Positions 34,615-44,027 of a stretch of 62,928 nt of DNA are shown one piece after another. This stretch comes from Ruminococcus flavefaciens (GTDB lineage: Bacteria > Bacillota > Clostridia > Oscillospirales > Ruminococcaceae): NCBI RefSeq assembly GCF_900108555.1, contig NZ_FNWV01000015.1, forward strand, positions 1 to 62,928, written 5' to 3'. The notes under the pieces are model-generated. The model had not been told where the DNA came from, made no database searches, and worked only from the letters and a program-made list of their open reading frames with translations. The position numbers and the translations under genes were made by a program. How positions within the stretch are numbered: position 1 is the stretch's first letter; every line of letters begins with the position of its first letter.

Positions 34615-36367
34615 ATGCGTTCTCCTTTCCGTTATCGTTATCCTTGACAAGACTGTGTGCTTCCCACATTTTACGATAAAGCCCACATGAGTTCAGAAGT
34701 TCTTCCTGTGTGCCGCAAGCTTCGATATTTCCCTTGTTGATGACAAATATCTTATCTGCATCTACGATAGTAGAAAGTCGGTGAGCGATAACGATAAGTG
34801 TTCTTCCTTGTATCAGTTTTGCAACGCTTGACTGCACAAGTGCTTCGTTTTCGGGATCAGTGTAAGCGGTAGCTTCATCAAGTATTACCACGGTAGCATT
34901 TTTGAGCATTGCCCTTGCAATACATATCCTCTGACGCTCTCCTCCGCTAAGGTGTTCGCCTGCGCCGCCGACCACTGTATCATATCCGTTTTCAAGTCCC
35001 ATGATGAACTCATGACAGCCTGTAGCTTTTGCCGCATTGATAAAGTCCTCGTCAGTTGCTCCTGATCTGCCGAGCCTGATGTTTTCCTTTACCGACATAT
35101 CGAAAAGGTAGTTATCCTGTGCCACATAGGATATCTGTCCCATATAGTAATCAAGAGGCAGCTCTTTGATGTTTACGCCTCCGTATGTAATATCACCTGA
35201 ATCAGTATCCCACAGTGAGTCGATTAGTCTCGCGATAGTACTCTTTCCCGAACCCGAAGGACCAACAATTGCTGCGACCTCCCCCTGTTTTATCTCCATA
35301 TTGATACCGTGCAGAACTTCCTTATCCATGTAGGTAAATCTAACATCCGAGAGCCTTATGTCAGAACCAACCGGCTTCTTTGTCAGCTCAGCAGGTCTCA
35401 CCATGTCCTTACGTTCGATGATCTCGGTCACTTCACCGAAGATCGTTTTCATATTTAATATATCGTCAATGTAAGAAAACGCCACAACAAGGGGTGTTAT
35501 AAGTCCTGCCGAGAGAATGATGCCTGTAATGAAGTTCACAGCAGTCAGTGAGCCGTTCTTTACCAGCAGCAGCCCTATAGGCAGAACGCCTAAGAAAGTT
35601 GCAGGCAAAAATGACATCGTTCCAGCCTGCGGCCAGATGCATCTGCGCATCCAGTCGATGAAAACATCTGCTCCTTCTCTTGCAGCTGTTACGAATTTCT
35701 CATACGAACTGCCCGTCTTTCCGAATGCTTTTATGACTTCTATGCCATTGATATACTCCACAGCGGTATCATTGAGCTTTTTTGTCTTTTCAATGGATAA
35801 TTCATAACAGCCATTGCTTTTGGCAAACATGATCACAGCGCAGACAAGACCGATCGCTGCACCTACAAGATTAGCTGATCCTAAACGCCAGTCAAGCGTA
35901 AGCAAGTAGATGAACATAATGACAGGCAGCAAGAGATTTGCCGTAAACTCAGGTACAATATGTGCCAGAGTCGTTTCCATTGAGTCAACTCTTTCAACAA
36001 TGATGTTCTTGTAGCTTCCGCTGTTGTCATCAAGCACCGAGCCAAGCGGTATCCTTGAAAGCTTTTCACATAGCTGTTTTCTGATGCTTCCCAATACGGT
36101 AAATGTTGCTGCATGAGATAAGGAAGTTGATAAAGAGTGCAGAGTGATCCTTATCACCCAGAATATGCCCATAAACAATGTCTGTTTCAGGTAATAGTCC
36201 CAATCTCTGTTGCCGTCCAGCAGCTTTTCAACAATATCAGCCATTATAAGATATGGGATAAATGATGCTGCCACGCCAAAAACAGCGAGTAAAACACTCC
36301 CTCCGAAATATCCTTTCTTACTTCCTGCAAATTCAAGTATCCAGGATAATAGACTCCGTTTCTTTTT
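34607..36367 (-). CDS. ABC exporter half-transporter (membrane + ATPase)
   Basis: 586 residues from ATG 36367, after GGAGGCGG; an upstream in-frame ATG at 36409 precedes that site. Exporter domain with six helices, then Walker A GPSGSGKST, signature LSGGERQR, Walker B VILDEATAYTD and H-loop IAHRLST. It is the first structural gene after tetR. Fold and gene pairing resemble YbtPQ/IrtAB-like pairs, some of which import siderophores in spite of the exporter fold, so direction of transport is open. Confidence 0.93.
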   Translation of the reverse strand, partial: KKKRSLLSWILEFAGSKKGYFGGSVLLAVFGVAASFIPYLIMADIVEKLLDGNRDWDYYLKQTLFMGIFWVIRITLHSLSTSLSHAATFTVLGSIRKQLCEKLSRIPLGSVLDDNSGSYKNIIVERVDSMETTLAHIVPEFTANLLLPVIMFIYLLTLDWRLGSANLVGAAIGLVCAVIMFAKSNGCYELSIEKTKKLNDTAVEYINGIEVIKAFGKTGSSYEKFVTAAREGADVFIDWMRRCIWPQAGTMSFLPATFLGVLPIGLLLVKNGSLTAVNFITGIILSAGLITPLVVAFSYIDDILNMKTIFGEVTEIIERKDMVRPAELTKKPVGSDIRLSDVRFTYMDKEVLHGINMEIKQGEVAAIVGPSGSGKSTIARLIDSLWDTDSGDITYGGVNIKELPLDYYMGQISYVAQDNYLFDMSVKENIRLGRSGATDEDFINAAKATGCHEFIMGLENGYDTVVGGAGEHLSGGERQRICIARAMLKNATVVILDEATAYTDPENEALVQSSVAKLIQGRTLIVIAHRLSTIVDADKIFVINKGNIEACGTQEELLNSCGLYRKMWEAHSLVKDNDNGKENAYA

Positions 36368-36469
36368 CATTATGATGATCCGCCTCCATTTTATTGTTGT
36401 TTGTAACAACTAACGCATATGCTTTTTTATAGGGAAACGCAGATACAGCGCTTCCCTTGATTATTAGTA

Positions 36470-37084
36470 TTAAAGATCAAATAAAGCCTTCCACGCCGGA
36501 AGATAGAATTTTTCAAGTGTATGGGCGTAGTGCATGGCTTCATCTTTTGTAAAATCATGAACGACTGCCTGAAGAATTGCTTCAACACTTGCTGTCACAA
36601 GAAGATGAAATTCCTTTTCGTCTACGTCATTGACAGCTATCCCACTTTTCTTCAACTCGTTCATATATATTATTGTTACTTCTTCCTCAAGCTTTGCTAT
36701 GTCATGAGTGAAGTTTTCGTATTTTGTCCCCTGTGATCTGCAAACTATCAGCTTGAACTCGTCGAAATGGTCATAGATGTATCCCATAAATCTGACAGTT
36801 TCCATCTGATCTTTCCATATAGATTCAGCTGCTACCTTGCCTATCTCATCAAAATAGTCGTTTTCTATTCCGTGAAAGCAATCCATAAGTCCTGCTATCG
36901 TTGGCTCTACCAGCGATGCAAACATTTCCTCCTTGCTTGAGAAATGCTTATACAGACCGCCGACCTGTATGCCTGCCTCAGTCGCTATTCTTCGCAGCGA
37001 AGCATCTGTAAAGCCGTACTCCATAAACTCTTTTTTTGCAGCCTCAATGATCCTTTCATGGCTCTGTGTCTTGTCTCTTGGCAT
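36470..37084 (-). CDS. TetR-family transcriptional regulator
   Basis: 204 residues from ATG 37084, directly after GGGAGGTGAG. The N-terminal HTH is typical: ERIIEAAKKEFMEYGFTDASLRRIA, then VGGLYKHFSSKEEMF. The C-terminal ligand domain is not diagnostic. It heads the transport cassette and its own promoter overlaps a large inverted repeat, so it is probably autoregulated and controls the five transport genes. Confidence 0.93.
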   Translation of the reverse strand: MPRDKTQSHERIIEAAKKEFMEYGFTDASLRRIATEAGIQVGGLYKHFSSKEEMFASLVEPTIAGLMDCFHGIENDYFDEIGKVAAESIWKDQMETVRFMGYIYDHFDEFKLIVCRSQGTKYENFTHDIAKLEEEVTIIYMNELKKSGIAVNDVDEKEFHLLVTASVEAILQAVVHDFTKDEAMHYAHTLEKFYLPAWKALFDL

Positions 37085-37110
37085 AGACTCACCTCCCGAA
37101 AAAAGTAAAT

Positions 37111-37163
37111 GAACAGTGTATACTAACATTAATAGTATACACTGTTCTCTTTCGCCTTGTCAA
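37111..37163 (-). promoter_or_regulatory. TetR-cassette promoter with overlapping operator
   Basis: Minus-strand promoter TTGACA (37163-37158), 18 bp, TATACT (37139-37134). A perfect inverted repeat, GAACAGTGTATAC (37111-37123) and GTATACACTGTTC (37135-37147) with an 11-bp spacer, covers the -10 and the start site. This is the geometry of a TetR-type operator blocking RNA polymerase. Confidence 0.88.
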
Positions 37164-37280
37164 GTGTTTTTCAGAGCGTATTGCGTTTTTAAGTTATTTT
37201 TTCCTATTTTAACACTTTTCAAATAGAGAAACTCTTATCTTTCGTGTGTTTTTACCTGTGAACAGATAAATGTATATAAG

Positions 37281-37311
37281 AAAGCCGATATTTCATCGAA
37301 ATACCGGCTTT
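37281..37311 (-). terminator. terminator of the alpha/beta hydrolase gene
   Basis: Fourteen-bp arms with one mismatch (AAAGCCGATATTTC / GAAATACCGGCTTT) and a 3-nt loop, about 50 bp past the hydrolase stop on the minus strand. Confidence 0.65.
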
Positions 37312-37359
37312 CAATTCTGGCGGACAGAGAAAAATTCAAATATAAGTGACAGACCTTTA

Positions 37360-38145
37360 CTATTCAGCTATAACAGTATAATTCCTGTCAAGTACCTTCA
37401 GCATAATTTCGTTAAAACGCTCCTTCTGTACTATGTTGCATACATGACCGCAGGCTGCCATCTGTATCATTCTGCCGCAGGTACTCTTAGCTTCCCGTAC
37501 TGTACGACGCAGAAAACATGAATCAAGCTTACCTGAAATGTATATGTTTTCAGGATGATATTCCTTTTCAAATAATTTGCTGAAACGAAAAGCCTGATTA
37601 AAAATATGCATATATAACTTAAATTCTTTTTTATTCAATGCAATAGCACATTTACGAAAGATGCTTCGGCTTTCTTCATTACGCTTTCCGGGCATAATTA
37701 TCCAGCTGAAAACATGGTAAACTGTAGCAAACGGAAGTTTGTCCCCTATTTTTGAAAAAAGACGTGCGCAGCCGTGAAGCAGAGTATTTACAGTTGCGAC
37801 TGCGCCCACAAGAATTCCGAAGTCAACATATTCAGGATAAAATGCTTGAATATACTTTACAAAAATCGTACCAAGCGATACTCCCATGAATATAGAGTGA
37901 CGTATAGAATGCTGATCACATACCGCAAGTATTTCTTTGCTTATTGCGTCTAAACTGACTTCGAGCTGTGACAGCCTAAGATTACCTTCATTATGACTTG
38001 GAAGATCAATAGTAAGAACATTGTAATGTTTTGAAAGTAACGGCAGCTGATATTTCCAAATACGTGAATTGCCTCCAAAACCATGCAGCAGAACGATAGT
38101 TTCCGTATTGCCGTCCTCGGCAGGATAAAATGTGTTATGCAACAT
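37360..38145 (-). CDS. alpha/beta-fold hydrolase
   Basis: 261 residues. The oxyanion box LLHGFGGNSRIW (about 20) and the nucleophile elbow GVSLG (about 94-98) are intact; His is expected in the C-terminal ACGHVCN. This is the fold of lipases, esterases and many thioesterases; the substrate is unknown. AGGAGGGG precedes ATG 38145. It is transcribed alone. Several cysteines near the C-terminus are unusual but not diagnostic. Confidence 0.87.
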   Translation of the reverse strand: MLHNTFYPAEDGNTETIVLLHGFGGNSRIWKYQLPLLSKHYNVLTIDLPSHNEGNLRLSQLEVSLDAISKEILAVCDQHSIRHSIFMGVSLGTIFVKYIQAFYPEYVDFGILVGAVATVNTLLHGCARLFSKIGDKLPFATVYHVFSWIIMPGKRNEESRSIFRKCAIALNKKEFKLYMHIFNQAFRFSKLFEKEYHPENIYISGKLDSCFLRRTVREAKSTCGRMIQMAACGHVCNIVQKERFNEIMLKVLDRNYTVIAE

Positions 38146-38452
38146 TTATATACCCCTCCTACGCATTTTATATACACAATGTATTCTCTATACCGTTATT
38201 ATATCATCAATCATTTAGCTCGTCAATACGAAGTTTGCAACATTTACAGTTTGTTTAGTTTTTCAAAACAGGTAATATGGTTCTGCCAATAAAATACTAT
38301 TTGTATATTAAAAGTTTTTAAAATACATCACTTTATAAATTATTTTGCTTTTTTGTTTTAATGACACCTGTCTTAACCTTCTCACATTTACTCAGATTAA
38401 AATCTGTGAAGGACTGTAAACACAAGCTGCTGTCAGGCTGTTCACATAACGG

Positions 38453-38495
38453 TATCCTCAATATCCTTGACCTATACAAGGATATTGAGGATACA
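38453..38495. repeat. 18-bp perfect inverted repeat in a 386-bp gene-free stretch
   Basis: Arms 38453-38470 and 38478-38495 (starting GTATCCTCAATATCCTTG) pair perfectly around a 7-nt loop. No T-run follows on either strand, so it is not a standard terminator. The rest of 38146-38531 is A/T-rich with promoter-like sequence for the hydrolase near 38200 and nothing else I can name. Confidence 0.7.
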
Positions 38496-38531
38496 TTCCT
38501 GATTATGTTATTACAGGTAAAAAATGAATTA

Positions 38532-39119
38532 TTAAGCTAAGTAGTCTCTTATATTAAAGCTTTCTTCTGTACGCTGTTCCTCATCTATTATTCCCGGAAC
38601 TAACTCGGTAACATACGTTTCTCCTGAAACAGGATCAATATAATAGCGTGTTTGTGCAGCAGTATAAGATCTGTACAATACTACTATTTCATTAGCGTCA
38701 TTTGTATGAACTTCCCAATATATATTATATTCGCCCGAATCCACCATGTTTTTTAAATTAGGATTTCTAATGAAACAATAATTTTGGATTGCATCAAATG
38801 CCTGCTTTTCTGTAATAGTATCTGATTTGCTTCCATTCTGCTCAACGGTTGTATCATCAGTTTTATCTGTCTGAGAGGGTTCAGTTTGATCAGTCAGAGC
38901 CGTCTCAGTTTGAGTCTGCTGAATAGCATCTGTTATATCAGCCAAATTCGTGACAGTGGTCGAACTGCTTTCTGAAGTTACCAATGCAGTCGTTAAAGCG
39001 GAAGTAGTCGTGTTCTTTTTTTCGTCATTTTTGAAGTCTGAATCAGTTTTTTCGCAGCCTGCCAGTGAGCATACTGCAAGTGTAAAAGCCAGTGTAAGTT
39101 TAAATGTTGTTCTTTTCAT
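38532..39119 (-). CDS. secreted lipoprotein with PepSY-like C-terminal domain
   Basis: 195 residues. Signal peptide ending in the lipobox LAGC (Cys22), then a long Ser/Thr-rich low-complexity linker (about 35-95) typical of surface proteins, then a compact domain with KQAFDAIQNYCF and RYYIDPVSGETYV, similar to PepSY-type repeats that modulate secreted proteases. Function is not established. AAGGAT lies before ATG 39119. Confidence 0.8.
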   Translation of the reverse strand: MKRTTFKLTLAFTLAVCSLAGCEKTDSDFKNDEKKNTTTSALTTALVTSESSSTTVTNLADITDAIQQTQTETALTDQTEPSQTDKTDDTTVEQNGSKSDTITEKQAFDAIQNYCFIRNPNLKNMVDSGEYNIYWEVHTNDANEIVVLYRSYTAAQTRYYIDPVSGETYVTELVPGIIDEEQRTEESFNIRDYLA

Positions 39120-39310
39120 ATTTTATCAAATCCTTCCCAAAATTACTTTGCTAAAAACAACTTTAAAATTATATCATGTTTTGTAAATAAAATCAAATAC
39201 ACATCATTTCAGTTTTCAAATAGACTGAAAAAACTTAAACTGATATGTTTGACATTTACATTCCATTTATAACAAACGAACAAAAAAATATAAATGTCAC
39301 ATCTGCATAT

Positions 39311-39349
39311 AAAAAACTCCGCTTTGTTTGATATACAGCGGAGTTTTTT
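39311..39349. terminator. bidirectional terminator of the GH5 gene
   Basis: Thirteen-bp perfect arms AAAAAACTCCGCT / AGCGGAGTTTTTT with a 13-nt loop, about 25 bp past the GH5 stop on the minus strand. Confidence 0.9.
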
Positions 39350-39373
39350 ATATGGCAGTTCAATTATGAAGCA

Positions 39374-41608
39374 TTATGCGATATCAAGAGAAGCCACCTT
39401 ATTGAGAAGGTACTCCTGTATGCGGAGAGCGTCATTTGCTGTGATACCCTCGCTGGACTTGTCAACATCACCGTTTGCAAGTCCTTTTTCAGTGATATGC
39501 TTGACGTCTGAACCATTCAGACCGTACTTGTTCGGATTTGCAAGGTACTGCATTATGAGTACAACATCTGACATATCTATGTCACCGTCGCAGTTTACAT
39601 CGCCGTACTTGTCTGCCTTTACAACTGTATCATTAGTGATAGTTGTTGTTGTCACAGGCTCTGTAACAGTGGTTGTCGATGTAGTCGAAGTTGAAGTAAC
39701 AGTTGAAGTTGTAGTTGTTGTCGATGTTGTAGTTGCGGAAGTAGTTGTAGTAGTTGTTGTCTGCTGTGAGCCGTTTGAGGATATAATAAATGCCTTTATG
39801 CTCTCGGCTCCCGAAGCAGGAGGAGTGATCTCCTTGCCTGATTTGTCAGAAGCATACCAAGCCTGTAAGAGTGCGGACTTTTCTTTCTTTATCATCTCGA
39901 TAAGCTGCTTCTTTACATCAGCATCTGTAACAGCCTCGGCAGGGTCAGTGGATACATCCATTACCTGCTTTGGATTGTTCATGTCAAGAGTAATAGTGCC
40001 AGACTTCTTAGCCTCCCAAACGTATGATACCCAGTAATTCTTACCGTTGAGCTGTGGTGAGAAGCCGAGACAGCCGTTCATGAAGTTTGTATTGCCTGCG
40101 AACTGAACGGCTACAAATGCTGTTTCGCCGATACTTGTACCGAAGTTTACTGTGCCGCTTCCGTTGTCTGTACCGTAGATCTTTTCGCTGTCGGAAACAT
40201 TTACAGATGTAGTCGTGGTCACTATCTCATTCGGATTTGTAACAGAAGTAACGATAGTAGACTCAGCTTCTCCTCTTGCGTACTTGTTGATAGCAGCAAC
40301 TATTTCGGGACGTTTCCATGTGCAGTTTGATCTGTCAAGAAGCATGAAGCTTATATCGTCCCACCAGCAGCAGGTAACGCCTACAGATGAAGCATATGCT
40401 GTGAAATATGCAGCGCAGTCAACTCTGTCCTGAACGTTGTTGCCTTTTTCTCTTGCGCCGTACTCACCAACGTAAACAGGGATACCCTTTGATGTGTACT
40501 TCTGGTAGACCTTATCGAACGCCTGATTTATCTCGCCTGTGTCTGTATTGATATTGAAATTGCGAACACTCTGGGAATCGCTTTCCTCAGCAAGAGCGAA
40601 ACCGTATGGCAGATATGCGTGAACAGCTACGATAAGTCTGTTCTGTACACTGTCGTTAGGTATCTGGAAATTCTCATTGGTAGCACCGTCGACTGAACAG
40701 TCATAACCGGGAACTGCAACGTATCTTGTGCCGTTGTTTCCGCCTGACTTACGAATAGTGTCAAGACAGTCCTGATTGAGCTTGTTGATGGTCTTTATAG
40801 CGTCAATACAGTCAGCGTTTGACGGATTGATCCACCATTCGTTCTGATGACCTATAAGACGCGGTTCATTCATGGTCTCAAAAATGAGCTTGTTGTCATA
40901 TTCCTTGAAGCGGTCTGCTATCTGTGACCAGACAGTTGTCATGTACTTCTTAGACTGATTGTAATGAGCAGTATCAGGGTACATATACTTTGCGTCGTTA
41001 TCATGATGAACGTTGAGGATAACGTACATACCGTCATCTATAGCGTAGTCAACGATCTCCTGAACTCTGTCCATCCACTGCTTTGTGATCTGGTAATTGC
41101 TGTCAACGTGGTTGTGCCATGAAACAGGGATACGTACGGTTCTGAAACCTGCCGCCTTTACGGTGTCTATCATCTTCTTTGATGTCTTGTAGCCGCCGTT
41201 CCAACAGGTCTCGATACCCATTTCGCTGCCTACCCAGCCTGTATCGTCAATAGCGTCCATTGTATTTCCAAGGTTCCAGCCAAGACGCATATCTTTTACG
41301 AATTTGATGCCCTCAGTCTCAGGAACAGACTTTGTAGGGATATTGAGATCAGGGATATTGTAGCTCGAAGCTCCTACCTTATTACTTGTAAGAAGCGGAA
41401 CAGAAAAATCGCCGATATCTGTTACACTGATTTCTGAGCTCAATACCTCAGCAGGAATAGTGAACGCGCTATCTGTGCTTTCGGCCGCGAACTGCTGAAT
41501 GCTTGAGCTGACAGCAGATGTGCTGAAAATGGTGCTTCCCATAGTTGAGGAAACAAGAGTAACTGCTGCAAGAGCAGCGGAACAGCCTTTCTTAAAGAAA
41601 CTATTCAT
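39374..41608 (-). CDS. GH5-family glycanase (cellulase-like) with C-terminal dockerin
   Basis: 744 residues, secreted (signal about 1-30). GH5 catalytic domain about 100-445: acid/base Glu248 in FETMNEPR and nucleophile Glu382 in VYVGEYGAR. A second module (about 465-605, including FMNGCLGFSPQLNGKNYWVS) looks like a carbohydrate-binding module. A Thr/Ser-only linker follows, then a dockerin with two calcium-binding repeats (YGDVNCDGDIDMSDVVLIM and NGDVDKSSEGITANDALRI) that binds scaffoldin cohesins. The layout points to a cellulosomal endoglucanase or xyloglucanase. AAAGGAAG precedes ATG 41608. It is divergent from a sensor-type regulator. Confidence 0.95.
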   Translation of the reverse strand: MNSFFKKGCSAALAAVTLVSSTMGSTIFSTSAVSSSIQQFAAESTDSAFTIPAEVLSSEISVTDIGDFSVPLLTSNKVGASSYNIPDLNIPTKSVPETEGIKFVKDMRLGWNLGNTMDAIDDTGWVGSEMGIETCWNGGYKTSKKMIDTVKAAGFRTVRIPVSWHNHVDSNYQITKQWMDRVQEIVDYAIDDGMYVILNVHHDNDAKYMYPDTAHYNQSKKYMTTVWSQIADRFKEYDNKLIFETMNEPRLIGHQNEWWINPSNADCIDAIKTINKLNQDCLDTIRKSGGNNGTRYVAVPGYDCSVDGATNENFQIPNDSVQNRLIVAVHAYLPYGFALAEESDSQSVRNFNINTDTGEINQAFDKVYQKYTSKGIPVYVGEYGAREKGNNVQDRVDCAAYFTAYASSVGVTCCWWDDISFMLLDRSNCTWKRPEIVAAINKYARGEAESTIVTSVTNPNEIVTTTTSVNVSDSEKIYGTDNGSGTVNFGTSIGETAFVAVQFAGNTNFMNGCLGFSPQLNGKNYWVSYVWEAKKSGTITLDMNNPKQVMDVSTDPAEAVTDADVKKQLIEMIKKEKSALLQAWYASDKSGKEITPPASGAESIKAFIISSNGSQQTTTTTTTSATTTSTTTTTSTVTSTSTTSTTTVTEPVTTTTITNDTVVKADKYGDVNCDGDIDMSDVVLIMQYLANPNKYGLNGSDVKHITEKGLANGDVDKSSEGITANDALRIQEYLLNKVASLDIA

Positions 41609-41682
41609 AATAAAAACTTCCTTTCTATACAGTTTAGAATTTGCAGGGAAAGCTGTCCCCTGCTTCAGTTCATGTTAGTATT

Positions 41683-41711
41683 ATTATAGAACAAATAAAT
41701 GTAAATTTCAA
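41683..41711 (-). promoter_or_regulatory. promoter of the GH5-dockerin gene
   Basis: Minus strand TTGAAA (41711-41706), 17 bp, TATAAT (41688-41683). Its -35 is 43 bp from the -35 of the divergent regulator gene, so a shared control region is likely. Confidence 0.75.
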
Positions 41712-41754
41712 TGAAAATTCCAACTGAATTTATGTACATTTCAGCTTTTTATGG

Positions 41755-41783
41755 TTGATTTCCGACGATTTATGTGCTATAAT
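41755..41783 (+). promoter_or_regulatory. promoter of the sensor-GGDEF-AraC regulator
   Basis: TTGATT (41755-41760), 17 bp, TATAAT (41778-41783), 21 bp before ATG 41805. Confidence 0.75.
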
Positions 41784-41804
41784 CAGATAAAAGAGGTGAC
41801 ACTC

Positions 41805-43979
41805 ATGAGAAAACGAATAGCATTCATAACCGTAAATGTGGAAAAACTCTACCAGACCAGTCTTATAGAAGCCATGTATCAGCAGTCTGCCGCTCTCTGC
41901 TATGACTTTATAGTGCTGACACATTTCGTAAACTTCGATAACGAGACCGAACACCTTAAAGGCGATGAAAATATCTACACCCTCATCAAGCAGCTCAGCT
42001 TCGACGGAGCTATCATTGACTTAGGCTCATTCTACAGCCGCTCTCTGTCAAAAAAGTTAGAGGATATGCTCTTTGAAAAGGGTATACCGGTAATTGCTCT
42101 CGATTATGTAAGTGACCGCTTTGAGAGCTGCCTGCAAAACAACAGAGAGAATTTTCAACATCTCACAGAGCACTTCATAAGAGTACATAGCTTTAAAAAG
42201 ATATACTGTCTCGGAGGTCCGGAGCACGTGATACATACCACCGAACGAATAGAAGGCTACAAGGACGCTCTCGCCGAAAATGGCATACCTTTCAGACAGG
42301 ATCATGTGTTCTACGGCGACTTCTGGGTAGACTACGCCAAGAGCTTTGCGGCACGAATCGCAAATGGCGAGATAGAACGTCCGCAGGCTATTGTTTGCGG
42401 AAATGATTACATGGCTTTACAGCTCTGTCTTTCACTTGCAAAAAATGGTATTAATGTTCCCGATGATATCGCCGTGGGCGGTTATGACGGAAATCCTGAT
42501 GTCAGCAGCTATCACCCGTCACTTACCACTTTCGGCAACGGCTTCAAGGAAAACGGTATAGAAGCTGTATGCCGCATACATAAGCTCATAAGCGGTGAAA
42601 GCCCCTGTAATCCCATAGAGGTTCGCCCTGGCGTTAAAGTTGGAGCAAGCTGCGGCTGCAAGGCAGATACTTCCGATGATGCAGTCATCAGTGATAAAAT
42701 GTTTGCAAGGGACATGACTATGAGCATATTTATGCACAGCAATTACTCTTCCATGATGAACAATGTCAAGAACATGGAAGAGTGCGCAATAGTCCTTGCA
42801 CAGAATGCATATCTCCTATATCCGAAAAGCGACTTCTTCCTCTGCCTTTGCAGCGGCGATGAGGAGAACTCGGGCAGCGTCTACACAGATAAAATGTTCT
42901 GCCGTATGAAGTACTGCAATGGCAGGTGCGACATATCTCAGCAGGAATTTACACTTGATACGATGATACCTCAGCAGGAGCTTTCAAACCAGCCTTCCGC
43001 ATATATCTTCACTCCCCTGCACTATCTCGACAGGAATTTCGGATACTGTGTCCGCAGGTATTCGGACAGCATAGTTTTTGAGCAGTACTACGGTGAATTC
43101 TGTCAGGTTGCTGCAAACACCATAGAGCGCGTTCGTATGCTTGACTATGAAAGATACCTCAACGATAAGATACAGCGTCTCTCTGAGCGTGATATCCTCA
43201 CTGGACTTTTCAGCCGTAAGGGACTTATATCACGTACCGACTCACTTGCTTCTGACCGTCACTATTACGGTGTTCTCTATTGTATCGAGGGAGCTGAGCA
43301 GTACCGTGGGCAGTACGGCAATGAGTATGTCCGTCAGATAATAGTCTCGTTTGCACAGGCAGTAAACCTTTCGTGCGCAAGGGGTGAGCTTGCTGCAAGA
43401 ACAGGCAGTGAGGAGTTTATAATCATAGGCGAATGTGACGATTACGACTTCCCAGAGCAGCTCTTCATAAACTCACTGAAATCTAATCTGAAAATGATAG
43501 AGATGCAGCAGAACATTAGCATATCGGCTATGCTCAGGCATTTATCTGTAGTAACCGACAGCAATACAGCTCCAACTGATATGATTGCGCAGCTTGAAAA
43601 AAAGCTTGAGGATATGCGGAGTTCCTCCACAGAAAACACCAGTGAATTTCTTGGGAAGCTACGCGAGCTGCAATACAATATCTACGAAGAGCCGCAGCTT
43701 GATTGGACCGCGAAAAAAGCTGCCTCAAAAATAGGCATAAGCGTTTCTTACTTTCAGCATCTCTACCGCCTGTTCCTCAATATAAGCTTTAACGCAGATG
43801 TTATTTCCGCTCGTCTTGCACTTGCAGAAAGGTTACTTGTTAACACATCTCTCAACGTCAGCGAAATAGCTGAGAAATGCGGTTACCCCGATGCTTCACA
43901 TTTTATGAAGCTCTTCCGAAAGAAAAAAGGTATGACTGCCTCGGACTACAGAAAAATCATAAAATCTGAAAAAGCCTGA
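41805..43979 (+). CDS. regulator fusing LacI-type sensor, degenerate GGDEF and AraC HTH
   Basis: 724 residues from ATG 41805 after AGAGGTGA. Residues 1-about 280 form a periplasmic-binding-protein-like sugar sensor (MRKRIAFITVNVEKL, PQAIVCGNDYMAL, DIAVGGYDGNPD) without the LacI DNA-binding helix. About 455-590 is GGDEF-like (RDILTGLFSRKG), but the signature is RTGSEEF (532-538), so cyclase activity is uncertain. The C-terminus is a full AraC double HTH (AAKKIGISVSYFQHLYR-like start, VSEIAEKCGYPDASHFMKLFRKKKG). No signal peptide, so it is cytoplasmic and senses an imported sugar. It probably controls the divergent GH5 gene. Confidence 0.88.
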   Translation: MRKRIAFITVNVEKLYQTSLIEAMYQQSAALCYDFIVLTHFVNFDNETEHLKGDENIYTLIKQLSFDGAIIDLGSFYSRSLSKKLEDMLFEKGIPVIALDYVSDRFESCLQNNRENFQHLTEHFIRVHSFKKIYCLGGPEHVIHTTERIEGYKDALAENGIPFRQDHVFYGDFWVDYAKSFAARIANGEIERPQAIVCGNDYMALQLCLSLAKNGINVPDDIAVGGYDGNPDVSSYHPSLTTFGNGFKENGIEAVCRIHKLISGESPCNPIEVRPGVKVGASCGCKADTSDDAVISDKMFARDMTMSIFMHSNYSSMMNNVKNMEECAIVLAQNAYLLYPKSDFFLCLCSGDEENSGSVYTDKMFCRMKYCNGRCDISQQEFTLDTMIPQQELSNQPSAYIFTPLHYLDRNFGYCVRRYSDSIVFEQYYGEFCQVAANTIERVRMLDYERYLNDKIQRLSERDILTGLFSRKGLISRTDSLASDRHYYGVLYCIEGAEQYRGQYGNEYVRQIIVSFAQAVNLSCARGELAARTGSEEFIIIGECDDYDFPEQLFINSLKSNLKMIEMQQNISISAMLRHLSVVTDSNTAPTDMIAQLEKKLEDMRSSSTENTSEFLGKLRELQYNIYEEPQLDWTAKKAASKIGISVSYFQHLYRLFLNISFNADVISARLALAERLLVNTSLNVSEIAEKCGYPDASHFMKLFRKKKGMTASDYRKIIKSEKA

Positions 43980-44009
43980 AAACATCAAATACTGTTCTCA
44001 GGCTTTTTT
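43969..44009 (+). terminator. terminator of the AraC-type regulator
   Basis: Arms AAAAAGCCTGA / TCAGGCTTTTT with an 18-nt loop; the stop codon is inside the hairpin. Confidence 0.82.
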
Positions 44010-44027
44010 ATAAATCGTCTTTATATT

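Noticed and set aside
39294..40037. 247-codon plus-strand frame rich in Val opposite the GH5 gene
   Set aside because: The valine-rich part is the antisense of the Thr-rich linker; GH5 and dockerin on the minus strand are certain.
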